From: an uncultured Collinsella sp.
Lineage (GTDB): Bacteria; Actinomycetota; Coriobacteriia; Coriobacteriales; Coriobacteriaceae
DNA: 64,000 nucleotides
Assembly: GCA_934650095.1 (NCBI GenBank)
Contig: CAKUFT010000002.1
Location: 42,597 to 106,596 of the forward strand
Reading direction: 5' to 3'
The notes beneath the pieces are model-generated. The model was not told the DNA's origin and did not search any database. It was given only the letters and a program-made list of their open reading frames with translations. Shown here one piece after another: positions 7,830-15,179 of the stretch. A program made the position numbers and the translations under genes. How positions within the stretch are numbered: position 1 is the first letter of the stretch; each line of letters opens with the position of its first letter.

Positions 7830-8279
7830 ATGCAGCAGAACGACTCGACACGTTTCGAGGACTTTGTCGGACTGATCAGCGGGCTCTACAAGGAGATCCA
7901 GCGCATTAAGACATCCGAGGGCGCAAGGCTGGGCCTCAAGGGCTCCGACGTTATGTGCCTGTACTATCTTGAGCGCAGCAAGGACGGTCTGACTGGTGCT
8001 GACCTGGCTCGCATGGCAGGCGTGACCCGTGCCGCCGTCTCGCGCACGCTGGCTCACCTGGAGGAGGGTGGCTACGTCGAGGTCGACGACTCAGGCGATG
8101 CCGCCGTCAAGTACCGCGCCCCGGTGCGCCTGACCGCCCTGGGCGGCGAGAGCATGAGCGAGGCCGATCGCATCATTCGCGAGGTGCTCGACACCACCGG
8201 TAAAGCCATGGGCGTGGAGCAGCGTGAGCAGATGTATGCGTCGCTGCGCACGATTCTCAACACCCTGCGTGAGATCTAG
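7830..8279 (+). CDS. MarR-family transcriptional regulator
   Basis: This 149-residue protein has the MarR winged-helix layout: an N-terminal dimerisation helix, the helix-turn-helix LTGADLARMAGVTRAAVSRTLAHLEEGGYV at about residues 53-83, then a wing (VDDSGDAAVKYRAPVRLT) and a C-terminal helix. MarR proteins are homodimeric repressors released by small phenolic or lipid-like ligands. The ATG at 7830 follows AAAGGCGG. The DegV gene lies 134 bp downstream on the same strand. In Firmicutes a MarR protein (FabT) controls fatty-acid genes, so a link to the DegV lipid-binding neighbour is possible but is inference only. Confidence 0.85.
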   Translation: MQQNDSTRFEDFVGLISGLYKEIQRIKTSEGARLGLKGSDVMCLYYLERSKDGLTGADLARMAGVTRAAVSRTLAHLEEGGYVEVDDSGDAAVKYRAPVRLTALGGESMSEADRIIREVLDTTGKAMGVEQREQMYASLRTILNTLREI

Positions 8280-8413
8280 GGCAGCTAGGCTCAACCAATT
8301 CAACTAACAACTGCACAGTCCCTTTTTTGAGCATGCGTGCCGTGCTAGGGCTCTGCTGGCAAAAAATCAGCGCCGCGTGGCCCGAGGCTGGTCGGCGCAG
8401 GAAAGGATTCACT

Positions 8414-9268
8414 ATGTCTGTCCGCATTATTACCGATTCCGCGAGCGATATGTCGCCGTCGGAGCATCCGGCTCTGAGCGTTCTGCCGCTGTCCGTTACC
8501 TTTGGCACCGATGTGTATATGGATGGCGTCGACATCGATCACCAGCGCTTTTACGAGATGCTCGTGGAGCGCGACGAGCTGCCCAAGACCGGTCAGGTCA
8601 ACCCGTACGCCTTTTCGCAGGCGATTGCCGAGGCGCGCGAGGCCGGCGACGAGGCCGTGATTATTACCGTGGGCGCCAAGCTTTCGGGCACCAACCAGAG
8701 TGCGCGCACGGCCCTTGCCGAGATGCCGGGTGGCGACGTGTTCGTTGTGGACAGCAACAACGTGACGCTGGGTGAGCGTGTGCTGGTCGAGTATGCGCTG
8801 CGCCTGGTGGACGAGGGCCGCAGCGCCGCACAGATCGCGGCTGCCGTCGAGGCTGTGCGCGACCGCGTTGTGGTCATTGGCCTGCTCGAGACGCTGGAGT
8901 ACCTGGTGCGTGGCGGCCGCCTGTCTGCCGCGGCGGGCGCTGTGGGTACGCTCCTCAACGTGAAGCCGGTTGTGGCCGCCGAGGATGGCCTCATCGTGCA
9001 GCTGGGTAAGGCGCGCGGTTCCAAGAACGGCCGCAACTTGCTCAACCAGAAGGTCGAGAAGGCGGGCGGCGTCGACTTCTCCATGCCGCTGGCGCTCGGC
9101 TACACGGGCCTTTCGGATGCCGTGCTCAAGAAGTATATCGAGGACAGCGCGGCACTGTGGGCCGGTCACACCGAGGGCGAGCTTCCCGTCCACACCATCG
9201 GCGCCACCATCGGTACCCACGTCGGCCCCGGCGCCGTAGCCGTAGCCTTCTTCCAGCTCGCCAACTAG
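8414..9268 (+). CDS. DegV family fatty-acid-binding protein
   Basis: This 284-residue protein belongs to the DegV/FakB family, which binds single fatty acids and presents them to a fatty-acid kinase for phosphorylation before membrane lipid synthesis. Family signatures are the N-terminus VRIITDSASDMSP, the ATSQP-like TGQVNPYAF region (residues ~59-67), and the lipid-contact loop KLSGTNQSARTAL near residue 93. The region LEYLVRGGRLSAAAGAVGTLLNVKPV is also typical. The ATG at 8414 follows AAAGGA closely. The start-proximal 87 bases of open frame upstream have no ribosome site. No fatty-acid kinase gene is in the window. Confidence 0.9.
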   Translation: MSVRIITDSASDMSPSEHPALSVLPLSVTFGTDVYMDGVDIDHQRFYEMLVERDELPKTGQVNPYAFSQAIAEAREAGDEAVIITVGAKLSGTNQSARTALAEMPGGDVFVVDSNNVTLGERVLVEYALRLVDEGRSAAQIAAAVEAVRDRVVVIGLLETLEYLVRGGRLSAAAGAVGTLLNVKPVVAAEDGLIVQLGKARGSKNGRNLLNQKVEKAGGVDFSMPLALGYTGLSDAVLKKYIEDSAALWAGHTEGELPVHTIGATIGTHVGPGAVAVAFFQLAN

Positions 9269-9280
9269 TTCGCCTGGTAA

Positions 9281-9319
9281 AAACCACCACAAAGGGGACA
9301 GGCACCTTTGTGGTGGTTT
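9281..9319. repeat. Family A palindromic repeat, copy 3
   Basis: Arms lie at 9281-9295 and 9305-9319 with the loop GGACAGGCA, in the same orientation as copy 1. It sits 13 bp after the DegV stop and only 30 bp before the next start codon. Confidence 0.85.
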
Positions 9320-9348
9320 ATGCTATTCCGGGTGGAAGGGAGCGAGCA

Positions 9349-9669
9349 ATGGCGTCTGAGGGCTTTTTTGAGCGGGTGTACGAGGTGGTCGAGCAGATCC
9401 CCGAAGGGATGGTCGCCACGTACGGCCAGGTGGCGCTGCTCGCCGGTCGTCCGCGCAGCGCGCGCTACGTGGGCTATGCGCTGCACAGCAATCCGCGCCC
9501 CGGCCAGATTCCCTGCCATCGTGTGGTGTTTGCCGATGGTCGTATTTGCGAGGGCTTTGCGTTTGGCGGCCCCGATGCTCAACGTGAGCTTTTGCTGGGG
9601 GAGGGCGTGACGTTTAAGGACGACATGCACGTCGACTTGGCCGTCTGTCGCTGGCCAGCAGGGCTCTAG
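9349..9669 (+). CDS. MGMT-family DNA alkyltransferase-like protein (C-terminal domain only)
   Basis: At 106 residues this is only the DNA-binding and active-site domain of O6-methylguanine-DNA methyltransferases. It has the recognition region TYGQVALLAGRPRSARYVGYAL (residues 24-45) and the active-site motif PCHRVV with Cys56. The Cys is the methyl acceptor in true repair enzymes, while alkyltransferase-like proteins usually have Trp there, so direct repair is possible. The full N-terminal domain is absent, as in several short bacterial homologues. The ATG at 9349 follows GGAAGGGAGCG. It is flanked on both sides by family A palindromes. Confidence 0.82.
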   Translation: MASEGFFERVYEVVEQIPEGMVATYGQVALLAGRPRSARYVGYALHSNPRPGQIPCHRVVFADGRICEGFAFGGPDAQRELLLGEGVTFKDDMHVDLAVCRWPAGL

Positions 9670-9685
9670 CGGCTCGTTCGTGTCA

Positions 9686-9724
9686 AAACCACCACAAAGA
9701 TGCCAGTCCCCTTTGTGGTGGTTT
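9686..9724. repeat. Family A palindromic repeat, copy 4
   Basis: Arms AAACCACCACAAAG (9686-9699) and CTTTGTGGTGGTTT (9711-9724) pair perfectly, and the loop is slightly changed (ATGCCAGTCCC). It is a likely terminator for the alkyltransferase-like gene. Confidence 0.82.
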
Positions 9725-9726
9725 TA

Positions 9727-10026
9727 GTTTACCTGAGCTAACTTATGGAGAAGGTGTGGCGGCGCTTATTGCCACTAAAAAGTAAACCACGGTGAACTAT
9801 ATTGGTTTCAGCAACGGAGCAGGCAATAGGCGATGAAAAAGCCTGCCCTGTTGAGTTTGATTCGCATTCCTCCCCTCTGTGCGATTCAACGGTGTACTTC
9901 GGGAAAGCGCCCGTCGGCTGCCATGGCCGGCGGGCGCTTTCCCGTAATCATGGGACAAAACATCAGGTCCGTTATCCCAAAATGAGGTGCCGACGTTTGG
10001 CCTTAGGGCGGCACAAACTTTGATTG
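9727..10026. other. Non-coding stretch with a strong hairpin
   Basis: No gene is seen. The main feature is a 14-bp perfect hairpin with arms CGGGAAAGCGCCCG (9900-9913) and its complement (9931-9944). A smaller hairpin, GTGCCG with CGGCAC (9991-10015), lies just past the end of the DUF6485 gene and could end its leftward transcript. Confidence 0.5.
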
Positions 10027-10320
10027 TTAGTCCCGCTTGCAGCAACCGATCTTTGTAAGCCCCTGCGGCGTCTCTTCGCCCGCGGGGATTCTTGGGCTGT
10101 TGCTTCCCAGATACGCCTCTACATGTCGTGCGAACGCTTGCCACGACCACTCGTCTTTATCGGCCTCAAGCCGATCGGGAGAAATCGCGTTGAACAGGCA
10201 CGTTGGAATCTCGTGCTCGTGCAGATTCTTGGCGATACAAGGCGTGCAGCCCTTGTCGTGGTTGACAGGGTTAAACGGGCATTTCCGGTCGTTGCATGTA
10301 CAAAACGCAACTGAGTTCAT
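10027..10320 (-). CDS. DUF6485 family small cysteine-rich protein
   Basis: This 97-residue protein has a dense Cys pattern: CTC near residue 8, CPFNPVNHDKGCTPC at about residues 14-28, ETC-like TCLFN near residue 40, and CC near the C-terminus. This resembles the short uncharacterised DUF6485 proteins of anaerobes. The Cys spacing suggests a metal or iron-sulfur site, but the function is unknown. The ATG at 10320 follows GGAAGGAG; 11 further in-frame codons upstream lack a site. The gene stands alone between the alkyltransferase-like gene and trpS. Confidence 0.7.
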   Translation of the reverse strand: MNSVAFCTCNDRKCPFNPVNHDKGCTPCIAKNLHEHEIPTCLFNAISPDRLEADKDEWSWQAFARHVEAYLGSNSPRIPAGEETPQGLTKIGCCKRD

Positions 10321-10475
10321 GGGGCTCCTTCCGGTCGGTCGGCTCTGCTGCAAAACGCTGCCGCATGTTAAAACAATAGGGCGTCATTGCTTAACAGAAT
10401 ATAGTCTTAGGGTGCTTGCAACTTAGGGGTTCTGCCGAGCGGCTGAATACCTAGGCGAACGACCTCTGAAGAAAA

Positions 10476-10518
10476 CAAAACCGCCGCAATGAGGATTGTG
10501 CTCATCGCGGCGGTTTTG
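10476..10518 (-). terminator. Rho-independent terminator of trpS
   Basis: Read leftward, CAAAACCGCCGCGATGAG pairs with CTCATTGCGGCGGTTTTG around a 7-base loop, and a T-rich tail follows. It lies 26 bp past the trpS stop codon. Confidence 0.85.
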
Positions 10519-10543
10519 TTTGACTGCTGTTTATTGTTCTCGG

Positions 10544-11593
10544 CTAGTACACCATGCCCATGGCGTCCTGAACCTCGGCCAGGGTCTGCTCGGCGATTTC
10601 GTTGGCGCGGCGATTGCCCTCGTGCAGCACGTCCTTCACGTAGTCCAGGTCGTTCTCGTAGCGCTGACGACGCTCGCGGATCGGGGCGAAGTACTCGTTG
10701 ACGGCCTCGGTCACGTACTTCTTGAGCTGGCCGGAGCCGCCCATGCCGATCTCCTCGGCAATCTCGACCTCGGAACGGCCGGTGCAGATGGCGGCCGTCG
10801 AAAGTAGGCCGGACACGCCGGGGCGGGTCTCGGGATCAAACGTGATCATGCGCTCGGAGTCGGTCTGGCTCTTCTTGATGCGCTTGGCCGTCTCCTCGGC
10901 AGTCATCGAAATATTGATGGCGTTGCCGTAGCTCTTGCTCATCTTGCGACCGTCCAGGCCGGGCAGCAGCGGGGTCTCGGACAGCAGCGCGTCGACCTCG
11001 GGAAACACCTTGCCGTAGCGGTTGTTAAAACGGCGGGCGATGGTGCGGGTGAGCTCGATGTGCGGCAGCTGGTCGCGGCCGACGGGCACGACGTTGCCCT
11101 TGCAGAACAGGATGTCGCAGGCCTGGTGCACCGGGTAGGTGAGCAGAAGGCCGGTGAGCTCGTGGCCCGAGGCCTCCATCTCGGCCTTGACCGTGGGGTT
11201 GCGCGCCAGCTCGGCCTCGGACACCAGCGACAGGAACGGCAGCATGAGCTGGTTTGCCGCGGGTACGGCGGAGTGCGCGTAGATCATGGTCTTGTCGGGG
11301 TCGATGCCGCAGGCGAGGTAATCCATGACCATGTTGTACACGTTGTCCTGGATGTGCTCGGTGGTGTCGCGGTCGGTGATGACCTGGTAGTCGGCGATGA
11401 GCACGTTGGTCTTGGCGCCCATGTTCTGCAGCTCAACGCGGCCCTTGAGGGTGCCAAAGTAGTGGCCCAGGTGCAGGCGGCCGGTGGGGCGGTCGCCGGT
11501 GAGCATGGTGAACTTCTCGGGCGTCTTGGCCAGGCCCTCGCGAATGGCGTTGCTCTTCTGCAGCGCGACTTCGTAGCTGTTCTCGTTTGGCAT
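10544..11593 (-). CDS. trpS: Tryptophanyl-tRNA synthetase
   Basis: The enzyme charges tRNA-Trp with tryptophan using ATP in the cytosol. It is 349 residues, normal for bacterial TrpS. The class I signatures are visible: the HIGH-type motif GRLHLGHYFG near residue 38 and KMSKS (DGRKMSKSYGN) near residue 219. Between them lies the dimer-interface and tryptophan-pocket region GDRPTGRLH and VPVGRDQLPHIELTR. The ATG at 11593 is chosen because TTAGGAGC precedes it; ten extra upstream codons of open frame lack a site. No T-box leader is visible in the 160 bp upstream. Confidence 0.97.
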   Translation of the reverse strand: MPNENSYEVALQKSNAIREGLAKTPEKFTMLTGDRPTGRLHLGHYFGTLKGRVELQNMGAKTNVLIADYQVITDRDTTEHIQDNVYNMVMDYLACGIDPDKTMIYAHSAVPAANQLMLPFLSLVSEAELARNPTVKAEMEASGHELTGLLLTYPVHQACDILFCKGNVVPVGRDQLPHIELTRTIARRFNNRYGKVFPEVDALLSETPLLPGLDGRKMSKSYGNAINISMTAEETAKRIKKSQTDSERMITFDPETRPGVSGLLSTAAICTGRSEVEIAEEIGMGGSGQLKKYVTEAVNEYFAPIRERRQRYENDLDYVKDVLHEGNRRANEIAEQTLAEVQDAMGMVY

Positions 11594-11754
11594 GATTGCT
11601 CCTAACGTATGCGAATTGGTCAAGATGATAACGCGTTTATTGAAAGGGGTGGGGTGTAAGTGGATGAGGGGCTGGTAAGGCGAGTGCCATGCGGCAGTTG
11701 TGGCACGGGCGCGATGCGGCCAGCGTTAACGGGCCACATCCTCGGCAGCAAACC

Positions 11755-12954
11755 CTAGCGCCTGTGGTGACGCTCCTCCTTGCGTTCCTCGGCTGCCTGC
11801 TCCTCCTGCTTAAAGGCGGGGTCGTCGGGGGTCACCAGCTCGTCCTCGTGCGTGCGCTTGTTGTAGTGGTGGCGCAGCACGGGCTCAAACAGGTGCAGGT
11901 GCTTGGCGAAGGCCGCCGAGCCAATGGCGAGCACGGTAAAAATGAGCACGCGCATGGGCACTTCGACTTGGTTGATCGCGGCGGCGCCGGCCGAAAGCAT
12001 GATGCACCAGGCGTAGATGAGCAGCACGGCTTGCCTTTGGTTGTAGCCCTCTTGGATCAGGCGGTGGTGGATGTGGCCCTTGTCGGCCTGGCCGATGCTA
12101 ATGTGGGCGCGTTTGCGGCGCACGATGGCGCTGAACGTGTCGATGATGGGCACGCCGGCGACGATGAGCGGGATGATGAGCGAGGTGAGCGCGGCGGTGC
12201 GGCTCACGTTGAGCAGCGAGATGGAGCCCAGCGCAAAGCCCAGCAGCAGTGACCCCGAGTCGCCCAAGAAGATGCTGGCGGGGTTGAAGTTGTAGCGCAG
12301 AAAGGCCAGGCACGAGCCAAAGAGCGCGATGGAGAGCGCGGCGGCGTCGATACGGCCCGAGAGCACGGCGACCGAGAACATGGTGAACGATGCGATGCCG
12401 CAAATGCCCGTGGCCAGGCCGTCGAGGCCGTCGATGAGGTTGATGATGTTGGTGAACGCCACCAGGTAGACCACGGTGATGGGGTAGGCGAGCCAACCGA
12501 GCATGATCTCGCCGGGGGCAAACGGGTTGACGATGACGCCGATGCGCAGGCCGCCGATGCAGGCGATGAGCGCGGCGAGTACCTGGCCAGCAAGCTTTTG
12601 CTTGGGCTTGAGCTGGAAGATGTCGTCGATGGCGCCGGTCGCATAGATCACGGTAAAGGAGAGCGCCAGCATGGGATAGCTGATGTGCAGGCGCGGGTGC
12701 GGCACCAAAACGGGCGGCCAGCCCAGGTACCAGATGCCCATGATTTGCACAATGCACGCAACGACCAGGCCCAAAAAGACCGCTGTGCCGCCTAGGCGCG
12801 GGATGGGCTTGGTGTTGATACGGCGCTTAGAGGGGTAGTCGACAGCGTCGAGCTTAATTGCCAAGCGCTTGACCAGGGGTACCGTGAGGAAGGTCGTGAT
12901 AAAGGCCGCCGCTGCCACGCATAGGTACGGTATGTAGCTCGGGGATGAAGCCAT
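11755..12954 (-). CDS. Undecaprenyl-phosphate N-acetylhexosamine-1-phosphate transferase (TagO/WecA/MraY family)
   Basis: This polytopic membrane enzyme moves a sugar-1-phosphate, usually GlcNAc-1-P, from its UDP form to undecaprenyl phosphate. This starts teichoic-acid-like or other surface glycan synthesis. The 399-residue sequence shows the family's acidic catalytic motifs: GAIDDIF near residue 108, NLIDGLDGLA near residue 176, and FLGDSGSLLLGF near residue 235. The cytosolic His motif KGHIHHRL is near residue 293. A His/Lys/Glu-rich tail follows the last helix. The start at 12954 has no strong ribosome site, so the exact N-terminus is uncertain. It probably feeds the glycan genes elsewhere in the window. 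Confidence 0.92.
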   Translation of the reverse strand: MASSPSYIPYLCVAAAAFITTFLTVPLVKRLAIKLDAVDYPSKRRINTKPIPRLGGTAVFLGLVVACIVQIMGIWYLGWPPVLVPHPRLHISYPMLALSFTVIYATGAIDDIFQLKPKQKLAGQVLAALIACIGGLRIGVIVNPFAPGEIMLGWLAYPITVVYLVAFTNIINLIDGLDGLATGICGIASFTMFSVAVLSGRIDAAALSIALFGSCLAFLRYNFNPASIFLGDSGSLLLGFALGSISLLNVSRTAALTSLIIPLIVAGVPIIDTFSAIVRRKRAHISIGQADKGHIHHRLIQEGYNQRQAVLLIYAWCIMLSAGAAAINQVEVPMRVLIFTVLAIGSAAFAKHLHLFEPVLRHHYNKRTHEDELVTPDDPAFKQEEQAAEERKEERHHRR

Positions 12955-13167
12955 GAATCTAAAACCGCCAAGCGTCGAAGGAAAAGGTCAAAGGATGCTA
13001 CGCTGCAAAGGCATAGCTGACCTATGATACTCGACCAAAGGGGGTGCGAGGAATCGCGCCGCTCGATAATCACGCGCTTACCAGATTATTGGGATGTTGG
13101 CGGGGGTCTGCTGGTCACCGGTCGGGGTCCATGCGGGATGCCGCGGTGGCGATTTTCGGCAAAATCG

Positions 13168-13340
13168 GCAAAAGAAAACCACCCCCCACGTTACGAAAAT
13201 GAACCCACCTAAAACAGGTGGGTGCCCTCATCGACTGTTCCAGCGTCCTTAACAACGAAGGATACCTGTACTAGGTACGACTGTGTGGGCTCCCTAAATA
13301 AACGCGACGGTTCACCCAGTTGCTCCGCGGGGGGCGGAAT
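13168..13340 (-). ncRNA. Candidate 6S RNA (ssrS-like)
   Basis: Read leftward, a long RNA can be drawn with closed ends. CCGCCCCCCGCG (complement of 13326-13337) pairs over 12 bases with CGTGGGGGGTGG (complement of 13179-13190), followed by a U-rich tail. A -10 box TATGAT (complement of 13347-13352) lies just upstream. Between the ends are a large internal bubble and several hairpins: TACCT/AGGTA, TCCTT/AAGGA, and CCCACCT/AGGTGGG (13204-13222). A closed terminal stem, central bubble and ~170-nt length fit 6S RNA, which binds the RNA polymerase holoenzyme. No protein fits. The identity is inferred from architecture only. Confidence 0.5.
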
Positions 13341-13489
13341 ACCTACATCATAAAGCGGCACTTTGTCGATTCCAGTCTTGACATTACAAAAATCGTGTCG
13401 GACGATTACGGCGCCTTGGGCTTGGGGCCGCCTGCGTGCTTAGCCTTTGGCGTTTGAGCTGCTGAATCGTTGTTTTGGAGCATGTATTT
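13341..13489. promoter_or_regulatory. Divergent promoter region between the candidate 6S RNA and the radical SAM gene
   Basis: The rightward element TTGACA (13377-13382) is present but has no good -10 box at 17 bases. Leftward, TATGAT (13347-13352) would drive the RNA. No coding sequence is seen. The neighbouring part 12955-13167 is also gene-free and carries only a small hairpin, CGATTTT/AAAATCG (13150-13167). Confidence 0.4.
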
Positions 13490-14434
13490 ATGCCTTCGTC
13501 GTTGACCGAACTTTTTTCGCCCGCCTGTCATTTATGTCCGCGCCGTTGCGGTGCGGCACGCGATGAGGGCGCGCGTGGCGTGTGCGGCGCCGACGATACG
13601 CTCAAGGTCGCTCGCGCGGCGCTCCATATGTGGGAGGAGCCGCCCATCTCGGGCGAGGCCGGCTCGGGCACGATCTTCTTTAGCGGCTGTTCGCTCAAAT
13701 GCGTCTACTGTCAAAACCACGAGATCTCGACGGGCAATTTCGGTCTCGAGATCTCGCCCGAGCGCCTGGTCGAGATTATGCTTGAGCTGCAGGACCAAGG
13801 CGCCAATAACATCAATTTGGTGACGGCGACGCATTATGCGCATCTGCTGCCGGCTGCGATTGCCGCGGCACGGGAGCGCGGGCTGGCCATTCCGATCGTC
13901 TACAACACGAGTGGCTATGAGCGGGCGAGTGCCGTGGCCGCGTTGGGCGACCTGGTGGATGTGTGGCTCACTGACTTTAAGTATGCCGATGCGGAGCTTG
14001 CGCAGTCGCTCTCTCATATTAAGGACTACCCGCGCGTTGCCGTGTCGGGCTTGGCGCAGATGGCGCGCGAGATCGAGCGCCGCGGGGGAGAGCTGGTGGA
14101 CGACGACGGGCTCATGAAGCGCGGTATCATCGTGCGCCACCTGGTGCTGCCGGGGCATGTGGACGATTCGTGTCGCGTGCTGGACCTGGTGTGGCAGACG
14201 GTTGGCGACGTGCCGATCTCGGTCATGAACCAGTACACGCCCAATGCGCTCATGCGCGAGCAGGGCGGCGACCTGGCGCGCGCCGTGACGCGCGAGGAGT
14301 ACGAGCAAGTGCTCGACCATGCCGACGACCTGGGCTTTACGACGATGTTCTGGCAAGAGGGCGGCGCAGTGGACGAGAGCTTCACCCCAGCCTTCGACAC
14401 CACCGGCGTCCTCACCAGCGCCCAATGCGGCTAA
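13490..14434 (+). CDS. Radical SAM protein, PflX-like (pyruvate formate-lyase activase related)
   Basis: This 314-residue protein has the radical SAM cluster motif CSLKCVYC (CxxxCxxC, Cys67, Cys71 and Cys74), which binds a [4Fe-4S] cluster and cleaves S-adenosylmethionine. An extra N-terminal Cys set, CHLCPRRC plus GVCGA (residues 13-33), is typical of the PflX group. The region VNLVTATHY-like (INLVTATHYAHLLP) and the C-terminal MNQYTPNALMREQ are also family features. The target is unknown, and no glycyl-radical enzyme lies nearby. The ATG at 13490 follows TTGGAG by nine bases; a TTG at 13475 is in frame but overlaps that site. Confidence 0.85.
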   Translation: MPSSLTELFSPACHLCPRRCGAARDEGARGVCGADDTLKVARAALHMWEEPPISGEAGSGTIFFSGCSLKCVYCQNHEISTGNFGLEISPERLVEIMLELQDQGANNINLVTATHYAHLLPAAIAAARERGLAIPIVYNTSGYERASAVAALGDLVDVWLTDFKYADAELAQSLSHIKDYPRVAVSGLAQMAREIERRGGELVDDDGLMKRGIIVRHLVLPGHVDDSCRVLDLVWQTVGDVPISVMNQYTPNALMREQGGDLARAVTREEYEQVLDHADDLGFTTMFWQEGGAVDESFTPAFDTTGVLTSAQCG

Positions 14435-14469
14435 TTTAGCCCCGTCCCAAAAAGACTGGTTATTGGGCG

Positions 14470-14497
14470 TTGACAGTTGGCGAGCCGTAGGTAAAAT
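14470..14497 (+). promoter_or_regulatory. Promoter of tRNA-Ala
   Basis: TTGACA (14470-14475) is a perfect -35 box, and TAAAAT (14492-14497) lies 16 bases downstream. The tRNA begins 14 bases after the -10 box. Confidence 0.65.
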
Positions 14498-14510
14498 ATC
14501 AACTTGTCCT

Positions 14511-14583
14511 GGGGACGTAGCTCAGTTGGGAGAGCGCTGCCGTCGCATGGCAGAGGCCGAGGGTTCGACTCCCTTCGTCTCCA
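14511..14583 (+). tRNA. tRNA-Ala (anticodon CGC)
   Basis: The cloverleaf is complete. The acceptor GGGGACG pairs with CGTCTCC, the D-arm is GCTCAGTTGGGAGAGC, and the anticodon stem CTGCC/GGCAG holds the loop GTCGCAT, giving anticodon CGC. The T-arm GAGGGTTCGACTCCC is standard. The 3' CCA is not encoded. It has its own promoter and terminator. Confidence 0.93.
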
Positions 14584-14597
14584 CCCTTGGATTTGAT

Positions 14598-14629
14598 AAG
14601 CCGCTGACATTGTGTCGGCGGCTTTTTTT
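14598..14629 (+). terminator. Terminator of tRNA-Ala
   Basis: AAGCCGCTGACA pairs with TGTCGGCGGCTT around a short loop, followed by a run of T. It lies 15 bp after the tRNA. Confidence 0.85.
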
Positions 14630-14648
14630 AAAAAGAAAGGGCTGTACC

Positions 14649-15095
14649 ATGGCCGAGCTTGAGTCCCAACCACTGTCTGCCGAGGAGCGCGCCGAGTTGG
14701 AAGAGCTCCGCGCTGAGAAGGCCCGCCGCGAGGCCCAAGAGGAGGCCCGTCGCGAGCGTGAGGAGCTTGCTACCCTGCGTGCCGAGCGCGCGAAGGCCGA
14801 GGAGGCCGCTGCGAAGCCCGCGCCCGCACCTGCGCCCAAGCCCGCCGCTGCGAAGCCCGTGCCCGCTGCGCCCAAGCCTCAGCCCAAAAAAGCCCCTCGC
14901 CCCAAACCCGCCGAGGCCAAGCTGAGCCGCGACGAGATGACCTTTGCCCAGCGCATGGTCACCTCCAAGGAGCCTACGGGCGAGAACGAGATCCCGGGCA
15001 TGGCTCCGGCTCAAAAGATCATCATCGTCCTTGCCCTTATTGCCTTTGTCGTCTTTATGGGCTACACGATCCTGACCAGCATGGGCCTGCGCTAG
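14649..15095 (+). CDS. Unknown tail-anchored-type membrane protein with coiled coil and Pro/Ala linker
   Basis: This 148-residue protein is not recognised. Residues ~8-55 are a charged Glu/Arg/Ala coiled coil. Residues ~56-92 are a Pro/Ala/Lys linker with repeated KPAP and PKP units. A short conserved-looking segment, LSRDEMTFAQRMVTSKE, follows. One C-terminal transmembrane helix (IIIVLALIAFVVFMGYTIL) ends in a short tail. Such a layout places the coiled coil in the cytoplasm and suggests a scaffold or septum-associated role, but that is a guess. The ATG at 14649 follows AGAAAGG. It sits directly after the tRNA-Ala terminator and 84 bp before pncB. Confidence 0.75.
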   Translation: MAELESQPLSAEERAELEELRAEKARREAQEEARREREELATLRAERAKAEEAAAKPAPAPAPKPAAAKPVPAAPKPQPKKAPRPKPAEAKLSRDEMTFAQRMVTSKEPTGENEIPGMAPAQKIIIVLALIAFVVFMGYTILTSMGLR

Positions 15096-15179
15096 CCGAT
15101 TCACGCCGGGCGCCACGCCCGCATGCTCCGCCTCCGCCCAACTCTCAACCTCTGCACAACGCATCCGAAAGGTCGCCCC

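Noticed and set aside
9797-10150. 117-codon leftward frame overlapping the DUF6485 gene
   Set aside because: The DUF6485 frame has a strong ribosome site and a Cys pattern of a known family. The overlapping frame has neither.
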